NCBI RefSeq assembly: GCF_000699445.3
Contig: NC_067196.1
Coordinates: 33,314,616 to 33,378,615, forward strand
DNA from: Schistosoma haematobium
Taxonomy: Eukaryota; Platyhelminthes; Trematoda; Strigeidida; Schistosomatidae
DNA length: 64,000 nt
Direction: 5' to 3'
A model generated the notes under the pieces. That model was given only the letters and a program-made list of their open reading frames with translations, did not search any database and was not told the origin of the DNA. Positions 48,406 through 59,205 of this stretch are shown piece by piece (the first letter of the stretch is position 1; each line of letters opens with the position of its first letter). The translations under genes were made by a program, and so were the position numbers.

Positions 48406-48924
48406 AGTTATATTCATTTAAAGCAGCAACTAATTGTATGTTTTCTGAATAGAACAAATGAATAACAGTATGTAATGTATTTTTTTTTAAAAAGTGGTAA
48501 AATAGGTTTTAGTCGATTATTTGTCCTTGAAATTACATTCAAATCTATATTGCATTACCTATTTATGGAAACAAAATGATTGGACTAGAAACTTTTTATA
48601 CTACATAGAATAATTGCTTAAATTCAGAAAGTGAAATATTATAAATTTACTGTTGTGTTATTTAGATTTATCTGGAGAAAAATTTACATTTGGAAATGAT
48701 TACGAGCTCACCAGACGGTGCTTAATCGATATGTCAATCTGTCTTCGAGTAATCAGATAAATGTTTGATAAGCTTTAATTCTTTAAGTAGAAAATCATCA
48801 GTTTAACATACAATTCATCTATCACTTATAGGTTCCTTAAACTTTATAATTTCTTTTCAAATTACATTATTTGTCTCTAATAGATTGGTGTGTAGTCGAG
48901 TTTTGTAAAATTTCGACGAATTAT

Positions 48925-49330
48925 TATTAATATTATTATTATTAGTGGCTTTATTCAATATTGTATCTTTGGTACAATACGGAATTCTCGGCACAAAGTA
49001 TTTCAACAAGTTTTCTTTTTCTTATTTCTTGATCGACCTTTGTGACAAATAGTGAGTGGTCGCCAGTTAGATGTTAGCAGTTCAGGAATCGACATCTGAT
49101 TAATGTATATTCTTTTCGATGCATATTGCCAGCAATCGCAATGTCCCTGATTGGGCTCTTTTGTAATCTGTACGGCGAAATGTCGTAAACGTTTCGCAAA
49201 CACACCCGAATAAGCTATGCGACTAATAGGCATAATGATGTGTTAAAACAAAAGAAGAAAACATATAACCTGTTGAAATATGCGGATGGCAGAAACAGGT
49301 AACCCCGATATTCAAACAGGCCTCTATGGT
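48925..49330 (-). mobile_element. Non-LTR retrotransposon 3' end, family undetermined
   Basis: On the - strand a GC-richer segment ends with AATATTGAATAAAGCC and an (AAT)n-type tail (48920-48950 on the + strand), a usual non-LTR 3' end. A 76-codon frame (49233-49003, MPISRIAYSGVFAKRLRHFA at its start) reads up to the 3' UTR but has no recognisable domain. Confidence 0.5.
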
Positions 49331-49585
49331 AATGGAATTAAACATAGAAATAAGATTTTAAAAGATATAATTCAATGAGTATCATATTTCTCATCATATT
49401 TCATTCTCGTCAGATCTAATAGCATAGAAAAAAACCAGATCTTTTTAAAAATAATTTTATCCAAGCTGATTATGTAAAGCATTTGTTCGGAAAGCGTGTT
49501 ATTCATTTAAACATTAAAATCACCAACTATTCAACATCACTTAACATTTTATTCAAGTAAAACTTTTATTAGACAATCATTAAGT

Positions 49586-49882
49586 TGTACCGAACAAGAA
49601 CACAAATGGGGACAATCAAATGTTTTTGAATAGAAAATTAAAGAAAATCTGAGAACCATAAAATAAATACTTCATTTGCAAACTGTCAATCAATTGCCTT
49701 ACACTTAACTGTTCCTTCTACAAAATATCAATCAATCGTCTCAGACTTGATTATTCTTTCGTTTCCACATCAATCATTCTCTGTTCTTGTTCGATCTTGG
49801 TAACTTTCTGACACTAGACATTTCACTTTCAATTGATAATACATACAACTTAATTCTGTCAACATCAGTAGCATACACCACA
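49586..49882 (-). mobile_element. ~270-bp LTR-like repeat, copy 4 (inverted)
   Basis: Runs from TGTACCGAACAAGAACAC to GCATACACCACA; same family as the copies at 1.6, 22.0, 22.2 and 53.4 kb, diverged. No target duplication is recognisable. It is the longest copy (297 bp). Confidence 0.65.
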
Positions 49883-50452
49883 TATTGTTAAGGATGACTT
49901 ATAATTCTACTATGTAGGTTAAATTAATAAATGTTTTCATATTCAACTGCTTGTTTCTTTTAAAGTCGAAAATGTTTACAAAATCGATTTATCAATGATC
50001 ATTAATGTATCCGTTCCCTAACCTACAATAGGCCAACTTTGTAGTCAGTATAATATCATGATTTATTTGCAAGCAGAAAATGTATTGTCAGTGATGAAAA
50101 TTAAATAATAAGAAAAATATCCTGTTTCATGTGATTTACTTAATTACTTCCTTATTTATTGTTTTTTCTTTTGATAGATTATCTTTATCTTATATGTCAA
50201 ACAGGTAACTGATGTTTAGTTTCATTTAAAAAGCACTACTATCTACTAATACGATTAACTAGGTAAGTAAAATTGATCAGTTTAGTTTGTAATATTTCAG
50301 TTCAAAGTACTTTAAAGAAGGATGAATATGAAATCGTCAGTTATTCAGTTTGGTCTTATACAGGTTTGAAGTAGGATAATTTTTTTTGAAATTCACAAAT
50401 TGAAGCAAAACAATTATCCAACTTTTATAAATTTTCTATTTGAAGTCCTGAT

Positions 50453-50777
50453 GTGATTAAATCGGCAAGGGAAAAAAGGTAGGCTCCTTCAAATCTGCCC
50501 GCAGTTTCGTTCCAACGACTTTGAACGGCCTGACTAGAGGCGGTCATTCCGTATTTCAATTGCCGTAGGTGTGTTGGATGGTGAGCAACAAATACGTCAA
50601 ACAGCTAATAAATTGGAATAAAAACTATGTAACAAGCACAAAGATTACGGAAATTGACGTGTGATGGATAAAAGGCTGTTAATAGCTGATAAATAACGAC
50701 ACAAAAAATCCACAACAATATGTAATATGTACGCGAAAACCCCTGGCTCACCCCAGTGCCCGTCCCGATTAAATCAC
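50453..50777. mobile_element. MITE-like element with terminal inverted repeats
   Basis: Left end GTGATTAAATCGGCAAGGG and right end CCCGTCCCGATTAAATCAC are inverted repeats (GTGATTWAATCGG shared). Weaker similarity continues inward to GGTAGGCTCC / GGTGAGCC. The 325-bp interior is GC-richer than the surroundings and has no coding frame. The target duplication and superfamily are undetermined. Confidence 0.6.
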
Positions 50778-51068
50778 TTGATAAGTAAATTTTTGACCAA
50801 ACAATTAATTCAATGATAAGTTGGTTACAATCAATGAATTAACATGATCAAATAAATACATCTAAAACATTTAGAGTTATTATGGCTTGAGAATGCCAGA
50901 ATGGTTTCATCTGTGTTACGCATTACATGTTATATTAACATTCATTTTAATTAAATCCTGATTAAAAGCTTTTTGACTTTACAACTGTCTACAAACTCCT
51001 AAAGTAAAATTATTCATTAAGCAAAAGTAATTTTGATAATAAAAGAAACGTTCTATGTTATCGAATCA

Positions 51069-51145
51069 GAAATAAAGACAAATTAGCGAAGAAAATATTA
51101 TTTTCAACATTGTCATTTAATAAAGCTGTACAATCATAATAATAG
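51069..51145 (+). repeat. Penelope-like terminal sequence fragment
   Basis: AATTAGCGAAGAAAATATTA followed by CAACATTGTCATTTAATAA and AGCTGTACAATCATA matches the terminal part of the inverted repeats at 55215-55275 and the fragment at 61835-61905. Confidence 0.55.
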
Positions 51146-51202
51146 TGATTTCACATACGGATATAGTACTCTATTAAGAAAATGAAAATTAATTATATTG
51201 TT

Positions 51203-52700
51203 AAGTGAAAGTTGGTGCGCTCTTAAAAATCGAAATCTACTTGTAGACAAAAAATTGATTGACTTCAGTAAGGCTGTTGACAATGTTCCTCACAACTTTT
51301 ATATAAGTTAAGTAACATTGGAATCAGAGACAATTCATTAATGTACATAAAAAACTTCCTAGTTGTGCATTGAAAAAGAGTATGAGTGAACTCGATGTTA
51401 CCTAGTGTTGGGATATTCAGAAAAATATCCCAAAAATTATTCTGTTAAGTCTAACGCTATCCTTGGACTTGAGATGGTGTCATTTCCTCATTGGTCAGTA
51501 TTCATTTAACGTGTCATTTTCCTACTGGTCAATATTGTACAATGTTATTTTCTATTTTATGGTACGATGTGGTTTGTTTGACTGGTATATAAACGAAGCA
51601 TGTTTGAAATATAACGATTCATATCTCCGAGGCTGAGACTTGTGTTCTGGACTCAACTAGCTGGGCTAGACAGGGAAGCGGGACCAATCAGAACCCTAGG
51701 TTGTTCTTACGTGTTTGCGCATCTTTGGTCCGATCGATAATTCGCTCCCCTTTAATCAGCAGCATTTTCACGTTATAGCACCTAGCTTGGAAAATGTGCT
51801 TGGAGGAGTGAATTGAAGTACAGTTTTGAGGCCAGTGTTGTTCTTCCTATGTGCAAATGACATTCCTAATCTCCTATCATCATCGGTTTTCTTATGTACT
51901 GAAGATGTCAAGATACGGAAAGCGATAAAAGTGAAGGTAGTAGTTTAGGGCTTGAAAATTAATTTAGAAATTATTTGAATGTTTCAAAATTTGGCGGTTG
52001 CTGATAAATGTTTTCAAGTGCTCTATGATGCACATTAGTCATCAAAGTACAGATATATACACGGTGAATAACAGTGAGCTACTTGTCGTCCAGACACACA
52101 AAGACCCAGTAGTGACCATTAGCCAAGACCTAAAAACAGCTACACACTGTCGTGCGATAGCCGCCAAAGGTTTTGGAACCCTATGATCAATACCTGGGGC
52201 CTTTAACTATGATGACTTTGTATACAGTACTGTGCGTCCTAAACACGAGTACAGCATACAAGCGGCTAGTCCCTGTCTAAAAAGAGACAGCGAGCCATTG
52301 AAAAAGGTTTAAAGAACCAAAAATAAGCTGATTCCCAGAATAGCAAAGCTCCCATATGATGTTTGGCTGGCTAAACGTAACCTATTTCCATTATCATATC
52401 GAAGAACCAGTAGCGACCTAATCACAGTTTTAAACTATATCATGATACGTCTGCATCCGATGTGCTTTTATTTTTTTATCTTTCAAAACAGAGAATCTAC
52501 GAGAACACTAACAATAATTCACAACCGCAGAACAAATTACTTGTCAACTAACTATCGACTATCAACTAATGGAATTCCTTACTCTAACACGTAATTGAAA
52601 ATCCATCAGTCAATGCTTTCAAAGGAAAGTTGGATTATCTGATAGACCATTATAGTCCGGACTACCACAGGACTCCTGTCTTTTTCGTAATGAATTCGGA
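51203..52700 (+). mobile_element. Second CR1-like copy, 5'-truncated and decayed, split by a solo LTR
   Basis: Homology to the first CR1 copy begins at TGAAAGTTGGTGCGCTC (RT fingers/palm boundary) and runs to the 3' UTR (CCACAGGACTCCTGTC, about 52680). Readable pieces include IKNFLV, SSSVFLCTEDVKI in the motif-C region, QDLKTATHCRAIAAK and YSIQAASPC. Many stops, frameshifts and small deletions show an old copy. It keeps TGG where the first copy has TGA at 8975. The solo LTR occupies 51406-51780. Confidence 0.8.
51406..51780 (+). mobile_element. Solo LTR with 5-bp target-site duplication
   Basis: 375 bp starting TGTTGGGATATT and ending ACGTTATAGCA, flanked on both sides by CCTAG (51401-51405 and 51781-51785). 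The CR1 homology is continuous once the LTR and one CCTAG are removed. A TATA-like TATATAAA is at 51586-51593. TG...CA ends and a 5-bp duplication are those of LTR retrotransposons (Gypsy or BEL type); the family was not resolved. Relatives at 21240 and 31149. Confidence 0.85.
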
Positions 52701-53376
52701 AATGTTCTAAAACTTAAAATGTCATGAGAGGTCTGGCTAACAGTCTGAAGGTTCAAAGAAATATGGATTTACTGAAGATGAATGTGAATTGCATGAATAT
52801 GAAAAAATGTGCGCAAAAAGAAAAAAACTATAGAAAAAGTAAGAACACTTAAGAGAAAATGCAAACAATTGGTTTACCGTGTATGAAGAGTAGATAAATT
52901 AAAATGCTTAGAGTCTTGATAGAATGACAGTTTTCATATACCTTAATCGCATATATAGTTCAGATTTGAACTGTTAAGTCACTAATATTCACCCAATTCA
53001 TAAGCTATTGATCTATATTCCCTTCGAACCTAAATGTTTGAAACATATTTTGTGATGGATCAATTTGATCAGAATTGATAAGATTTTCTAATATTGAGTC
53101 ACTGGTTGATTTACAATTTAATTCTTTATCACTTTATTCAGAGATAAGTAGGATAAAACAACTGATATAAAACATTTATGCAACAAGTAAATTTTTATGA
53201 TACTAATAAATTAAGGATCCAGTGAAAATCATTTCATTGGGACATTGTTTATATCAATCAAACTTGATTGTAGAGTGATTTTAAAGATTGTTTATACTGC
53301 GTTATATGTGAATTTATGATGACACATTATTAAATAGATACAACACAATACAAGGTAACTGTTGAATTATATAGTA
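52701..53376. other. AT-rich stretch, nothing identified
   Basis: No exon or classified repeat recognised. Confidence 0.5.
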
Positions 53377-53380
53377 CTAG

Positions 53381-53658
53381 TGTGGTGAACAAGAACAGTG
53401 GGGACAATCGAATGTACTTCACACAAAATTACAGGATTTGTTAATAAAATCTAATAATCATAAAGTAAATGCTTAATTTGCAAAATGTCCATCAATTGTC
53501 TCAAAACGAGTCAGACTTCATTGTCCATGCATTTTCATACAAATTGCATCCTGTTTCCATTCTTTACTGTTCGATCCTCTTGTCTCTCTGCTACCAGACC
53601 TTCTATTCACGACTAACATCATATACTACTGATGTCAATATAAGTAGCACACAACACA
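53381..53658 (-). mobile_element. ~270-bp LTR-like repeat, copy 5 (inverted), with 4-bp target duplication
   Basis: 278 bp from TGTGGTGAACAAG to GCACACAACACA, flanked by CTAG on both sides (53377-53380 and 53659-53662). It is the best-delimited copy of the family. The frame at 53469-53672 reads through it and is not considered a gene. Confidence 0.7.
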
Positions 53659-54764
53659 CTAGTGTTATGTAGTGAAATTTGTATCCATATTATAACCCAA
53701 ACTTCATACTAAATAACAGTTTTGATAATGATTTATTAGAATAATTATCTAGGGAATCATTGAAAAATCAATCAACAAAGAAAATAATAAACTAAATAAT
53801 CAATAAAACAAAAGCCAACTGTTTCGTTCATATGTGATCTGTTTTATTATACATTAACCAATAATATTCTGAATCAATTTTTATTCAGATCAGTACATAT
53901 CAGTATATATTTAGGCTTTGTATGTTGAAGTGTATTGTATATGTCAAACTTTCTTTTCTTTTGAATTGATAAAGCAAAATGGTATTAGTACAGATGAAAA
54001 GGAAATGTCTAATTTTTAAATGTTTAACCTGATTTAATGAATTAGTATTATATTTGAACTAAGAATAACTAAATAGGAGAATATCAATTATATAACAACT
54101 TCTATAGTGAACAATTTGAAAATTTAGATGACCTTTAATATTGTTTTCAATCAAGGATAATTCGTGATAAATCTTAAATTAGTTATTTAACTTGATCTAG
54201 AAAGATAATTTGACTAATGATTTGAAATTGATCTTTCATATAAATGTTACAATATTAAACCTGGGTAACTAGGGCTAGAATATAATCACATGTAAATATA
54301 CCTCTAAAAAAATACATAAATGTTATTTTTTTTACGATCATGTTAATCAACTGTCAATTGTAAATAAAACGATAGTGTAGTTCTAATATTGAAGCAGATA
54401 CAGAATATAATTTAAATGTTACATTATTATTCACATGATATAGTGTGAAGTATGTAGTCAAACTGACAATAGAGGGATTTATTGAACAATACATGAAGAT
54501 GTAAAATACATATATATTTAGACAAAGGCATTTTAAATGTCTTCGTCCTTCAAATAAGAGAGATCAGCTCATATTGGTTAAGTAACATATATATGTATAT
54601 ATATATAGATAGATAGATAGATAGATATAGATATAGTAAATTAGTATACTTTCAACTATTCTTATATCGTTTATTTCCTGAATTGAATTTGCTTATTCTA
54701 GTATTCTTTAACATTTTCTGTTTCTTATGATCTACTAAACGGTTAACGCCAATGTCAAAACATT
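53659..54764. other. AT-rich stretch with a compound microsatellite
   Basis: A (TA)n/(TAGA)n compound microsatellite at about 54587-54636. Otherwise nothing identified. Confidence 0.55.
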
Positions 54765-55140
54765 ATAACAAATTCTCAGGGATTTGTTAGCAATAACCGT
54801 GACCAGTGGAGCTAATCCATGTCGGGTAGATACAGGTATCTACCTCAGTACAATGGAAGATGGTCGCGCAATTTCGTGGATTGGTCCATATTAGATACTA
54901 TCACCACTGGATGCCGGCTCAGTGGCCCAGTAGGTTAAGCGTTGGCGCGCGAGACCGAAGGCCATGGGTTTGAATCCCGCGAGCGGGATCATGGATGCGC
55001 ACTGCTGAGGAGTCCCACGATAGGACGAAACGGCCGTCCAGTGCTTCCAGGTTTTCAATTGTGGTGGTCTAACATCAATCGGTTCATGATCTCAATCAAA
55101 AAGCAATAACAAAGTTTGTAGCTTCGAAATTTCCTCCCAG
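54765..55140 (+). repeat. Family-B hammerhead SINE, near full-length, best-preserved copy
   Basis: tRNA-like region with AGTGGCCCAGTAGGTTAAGC (A-box region, 54921-54940) and B box GGTTTGAATCC (54967-54977), followed by the ribozyme (54999-55044) and CTTCCAGGTTTTC at the 3' side. The 5' part (GTTAGCAATAACCGTGACCAG) is diverged from the copies at 33.7 and 42.5 kb. High local GC and CpG content suggest the youngest copy in the window. Confidence 0.8.
54999..55044 (+). ncRNA. Hammerhead ribozyme of family B with intact core
   Basis: Stem I GCACTG (54999-55004) pairs with CAGTGC (55039-55044). Core CTGAGGA is 55005-55011. Stem II GTCC/GGAC (55012-55015 with 55023-55026) closes a 7-nt loop. GAAA is 55027-55030. 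Stem III is CGG/CCG with no loop. The cleavage triplet is GTC (55036-55038). All invariant core bases of a type I hammerhead are present. The very short stem III suggests activity as a dimer or with help, as described for schistosome hammerheads. Confidence 0.8.
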
Positions 55141-55196
55141 CAATGTTAACATTATTAGAAATGAATTCGTTTTCCTCAATTTTTATGATAACAATC

Positions 55197-56112
55197 ATCT
55201 TAAGTTTAAAACACGAATTTTAGCGAAGAGATCTCTTTTCAACGAATTTATTATCAAGCTGTACAATCGTATATATATAAAAATTTTGTTTTTGTCAAAG
55301 TACTAATTCTGTGAGGAAATGTGAACACAATTAACCAAGATTACGTAATAGAAAGATTATAATACTTGATTACGTAATACGAATGATAACAATAGATTTA
55401 GTGAATATAATAAGATGATTAAAATGTTTTCGTTGTAATAATTAATGGTCATAGAAGTGTAGAAATAAATAAGGTGATATGATGAGCATTTACGAATAAA
55501 ATAGTGAGAATATAAGACATAAGTAAAGGGGGAATGCAGTAATAATAACAATAATAATAATAGGATAATCAAAATAATTAAGGCCAAGGTAACGATAACG
55601 ATAAGACGTACTTCTTTTGTACGCATAGTTCTGGTTTAAGCTCCTGGATGGTAAGAGCTTCGGATATTTTTAAAAGTTGGATACGAAGAAATCTGGGTAG
55701 ATTTGAACGAATCATATAAACAACCTTAAAGTCAATTTGTAGATCTGTTGAATGGTTATAGTCGATTAGGTGTTCAAGTATCGAACTCCTAACTGCTTTC
55801 CTTTCACCCTTATAGAACCAAGCTGGGATGTGTTCCCGGAGTTGAAAGCTTTATTTTTTACACCTCTATGACCTTTAATTATTATATCAAAAACATTTTA
55901 ATCATCTTATTATATTTACTAAATCTATTGTTATCATTCGTATTACGTAATCTAGTATTATAACCTTTTTATTAACTGTGTTCACATTTCCTCACAGAAT
56001 TAGTACTTTTTACAAAAACAAAATTTTCATATATATACGATTGTACAGCTTGATAATAAATTCGTTGAAAAGAGATCCCTTCTCTGAAATTCGTGTTTTA
56101 GTTTTAATGTTT
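55197..56112 (-). mobile_element. Penelope-like element fragment between long inverted repeats
   Basis: Two arms of about 250-270 bp (about 55197-55465 and 55865-56112) are inverted copies of each other: TAAAACACGAATTT, GCTGTACAATCGTATATAT, CTCACAGAATTAGTACTTT and ATTACGTAATAC/GTATTACGTAAT are found in both. The centre carries the C-terminal end of a Penelope-type protein on the - strand. Penelope-like retroelements often leave 5'-truncated copies joined to an inverted copy of their terminal repeat, which is what is seen here. Confidence 0.65.
55578..55850 (-). pseudogene. GIY-YIG endonuclease C-terminal fragment of a Penelope-like element
   Basis: A - strand frame of 90 codons without ATG, bounded upstream by a TAA at 55851-55853 where the inverted arm begins. 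It reads LREHIPAWFYKGERKAVRSS, then ILEHLIDYNHSTDLQIDF and SEALTIQELKPELCVQKKYV, ending at TAA 55578-55580. The pattern H-I-P...S-S-I-x-x-H-L...E-A/S-L-x-I...K-P-x-L-C-x-Q-K is that of the second half of the Penelope GIY-YIG domain, the nuclease that nicks DNA for insertion. The catalytic GIY...YIG motifs and the reverse transcriptase are missing because of truncation. Confidence 0.65.
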
Positions 56113-56626
56113 AAATGGGAATCATTTTAAGTTTGTTAACTCTATTAGTTCTAACCAGTGATTCAATGTTCTGAAACTTTCCCTCCTAAACGTTTTTGAT
56201 TTATCCGAAACAAAAAGAGTTTTATGATCTTATTAACTTCATTGGAATCTTCACTACATCATGATACACATATCCATCTCTAATCACCCTCGTATGTATA
56301 AGTAAGTCATTATCTGTAATAACTTTGATTCTTAAATATTATAGGCAGCTGATGAGAACCTAAAGAAATGAAATGAAATGAATTCATATTATTCTGTGTT
56401 AATCTTTGATTTTGCTCTATTTTTATTTACTTAGATGGATATTCAAACGACAGACAGGATTAAATTTCCATAGATCATTTTATGATCCTTGAAATACCAT
56501 TTACTTTCTAAAATATAATATCAAGTTTTATTTCGTTGCTTAAATAATTTGCTAACAAATGAAGGCTTAATCTTATAGTGACATATACAATTATATTTGT
56601 AGTATTCATTTTGTATTGTTTGTTTG
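56113..56626. other. AT-rich spacer, nothing identified
   Basis: No exon or classified repeat recognised. Confidence 0.5.
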
Positions 56627-56715
56627 AATCTTCCCAGTGATGGGATGTAAGTACATCTAGCAGATGGGTAGCAAATAGGATGGAACAAGTATCATGGATT
56701 TCATTAATAACCACC
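56627..56715 (+). repeat. Sm-alpha-type fragment: inverted 5' piece fused to decayed ribozyme and 3' end
   Basis: GAATCTTCCCAGTGA is the inverted 5' region. It is followed by TAAGTACATCTAGCAGATGG (decayed stem I and core), CAAATAGGATGGAACAAG (decayed stem II and GAAA), and AACCACCATTTGTCTTTGCTT (3' end). Confidence 0.5.
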
Positions 56716-56783
56716 ATTTGTCTTTGCTTAAAATACTTATGAATCAAGACGATATCGAGACAATACTCACAGTATGTATATAT

Positions 56784-56860
56784 GCCAATAAGAGACTGAT
56801 CAAATGCAGTCCTAAATATCAAAGGGGAAGATCCAACTAAACAATATCAAGTAAGTTCCA
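56784..56860 (+). repeat. Sm-alpha-type SINE 5' fragment
   Basis: AGACTGATCAAATGCAGTCC, then TAAATATCAAAGGGGAAGAT and AACAATATCAAGTAAG match the 5' end of the full copy at 33205. Nothing of the tRNA-like part follows. Confidence 0.65.
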
Positions 56861-57524
56861 TGTATATAGTTAAATGTTCTAATGACTTTAGTACATGAAA
56901 TCAAAAGGTCTTTCTTATCCATTTCATTTAATTAAACTATATACCAGTTGTAATCTAATGAATTAATAACACAAAAAGTGATATTGAAAGAATAATGTTA
57001 ACTTTTAACATAACTACAAAATTCATTTGTTCATAATTACACTTTCATGTATTTCCAATGATTTCATATATATTGAAGTAAATACAAATTAGTAAAACCG
57101 CATACATTTATCAGTGTAATGAAGTAGGTAAAGTACAAATATACATAAAATATATCGCTATTCATGAATAATAAAATAAAATATACATTTCATAAAAATA
57201 GTGGGTAATATTTTTAAGTATAGGGAATGAACCAATGGATAAAAGTGAAATTACAATCCAAACAATGGTATAGCAATATGTATATATTCTATTAAGGTGT
57301 ACAATGTAATTTCATCCGACGCTACATAGTATACATTTTATTAATCCTTTTGTTCTAAATAATTCCAAAACGAACTTTAATGAGAAATCTAAGAGATAAT
57401 AGAGAATAACAAACAACTAAGCAAGATAAGCAATTTTGAATAGTATGAAATTCAATATGGTAACTTTGTACAATAAGATTTTGAAATTATAAATATACTA
57501 AAATAGTTTTAGCATCAGAAGAGA
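56861..57524. other. AT-rich stretch, nothing identified
   Basis: No exon or classified repeat recognised. Confidence 0.5.
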
Positions 57525-57745
57525 TTTTGTGGATATAATAGTAATTTCAATAGTTGAAATCATGAGTCAATTGGAGCTAGACCACCATGGAAAATCTGGA
57601 AGCACTAGACGGCTGTTTCGTCCTAGTTTGGTACTTCTTAGCAATGCACATTTACCATAGGACGAAACAGCTACCCAGTGCTTTTAGGTTTTTCATGATA
57701 GTCTAGCTTCAATTGACTCATGATCTCAACTATCAAAATAGTTTT
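57525..57745. repeat. Fold-back of two family-B ribozyme 3' halves
   Basis: Left arm about 57554-57625 (- strand copy) and right arm about 57652-57729 (+ strand copy) are inverted relative to each other, about 80% identical, and both include the GAAAC half of the hammerhead (TTTCGTCCTA / TAGGACGAAA). The 26-nt loop holds the decayed CTAAGAA box of the - strand copy only. Confidence 0.75.
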
Positions 57746-58594
57746 AACAAATATCTCATGAAAGATAGAATAATGTTCACATTTGAAAGTTACTCAAACT
57801 TAAGTAGGAAGATCACAAAGATACTTTGAGCATTCAATGAAAAAATTATTACTCGTTAGTTGAGTACACGCTTTCTTCAAATTTTCTTCAAAGAAAAAGA
57901 CAACATTGGTACTTATAGACTTCAGGAAAATCTATCTTCCTGAAATTATTGTACAAAGAAAACTTTGAAAATATGTTAAAACTCTGGATCAAGAAAAAGC
58001 TAGAAATATAATATTCAGCTCAAAAGGTAATAAATAGACAAAGTGAATAAACCTCAGTTGAATGATCTATGAAGAAAATATATTGATAAATCACATAGCT
58101 GGGTAACAACCTAATAAACCAACCAACAGAGATGTAAAGATACATGGAGGTAACAGCAGTTACGAAAAGTACTGAACATAAACAACTGAACTAAGCACTG
58201 ACGATTTTATCTAGGATAACAATGAATACTTCTAAATAAAATCATTCAGATTAAAGAGCACAAAATCACTAGAATAAAAATCAGGCTTAAACTATGTGTG
58301 TGTGAATAGCTCAAGTAAATCTTACATATCAGTAGTGATAAGCATTAATGATAATATCTAACAGTACAAGAAGTGTACTAGATTATTTCCCAATTGTATA
58401 TGTAACTTCAATCATTATATCTACAAAACAGAGAAATCTTTGTTTTGTTTAAACTGACAGTTCACTTCATTATTTAATACTGTTGTTTATTTACTACTTA
58501 AAAATATGTAATTATATCTAAATTAAATATGATTGACAGTATTTGAGTAAATATAATAATTTTGATTCACTACCAATGTTCTTGGTAGTTTTTC
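57746..58594. other. AT-rich stretch, nothing identified
   Basis: No exon or classified repeat recognised. Confidence 0.5.
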
Positions 58595-58604
58595 GGGGGG
58601 GGGG
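58595..58604 (+). repeat. Run of ten G
   Basis: An isolated G10 homopolymer in very AT-rich DNA. Confidence 0.9.
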
Positions 58605-58905
58605 TAAGGATGAATTCATTTTTACTTTCAACACATTATTATTAATGGTTTGTAATTAATTACATTTTGTGTATAAAAACAGGAGTGAAAATTATAATAA
58701 TTATAATGATGTACCTCAATAAAATATACAGAAAGAAAAAACACTTCATGTGATGAATTGATAAACCCTTCCATAACAATCGTTTGTACAGTTATGAAAT
58801 TCCATTTAACTCTCTATTGAAATTGGTCAACTTTACTATTAAGTTATCTAAAGTAAAACCTTAAAATCATTTCAAATTAAGACTAGAAGAAACTGATTAC
58901 TTAAG

Positions 58906-59205
58906 TCAGTCGGTCAGTTACAACGTAGGACCAGGCACATATATGCATCGGCCCAAGTTGCCACACTTCATTAGCACAACAAAACGAACACCGGATTCAT
59001 AGAAGCAGTTAACTCAATGGTGTAATATATAAAGGAAAGATTTTATATAAGGATATCATACATAAAGAAAGAATTAGTTCGTAGAAAGAAAGATAATTTT
59101 AATCTCATAGTTTAAAAGAAGACAAAGTGTGTATACACCTACGCCATTGTGATCAATTCTGAGCCATGTCACTCAGAATCTCCAACTATTGGTTACATTA
59201 CATAA
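58906..59205 (-). mobile_element. RTE-like retrotransposon 3' end
   Basis: As reverse complement: CTCAGAATTGATCACAATGG (end of the coding part), a GTGTGGCAACTTGGGCCGAT block, CTACGTTGTAACTGAC and a (GACT)n-type tail (58906-58922 on the + strand). It corresponds to the 3' part of the element nested at 9237-10157. Heavily 5'-truncated. Confidence 0.7.

Noticed and set aside
55357..55626. An 89-codon - strand frame rich in I and L, resembling a membrane segment
   Set aside because: It overlaps the end of the Penelope-like frame and runs through its AT-rich tail. The hydrophobic run comes from (ATT)n-like sequence.
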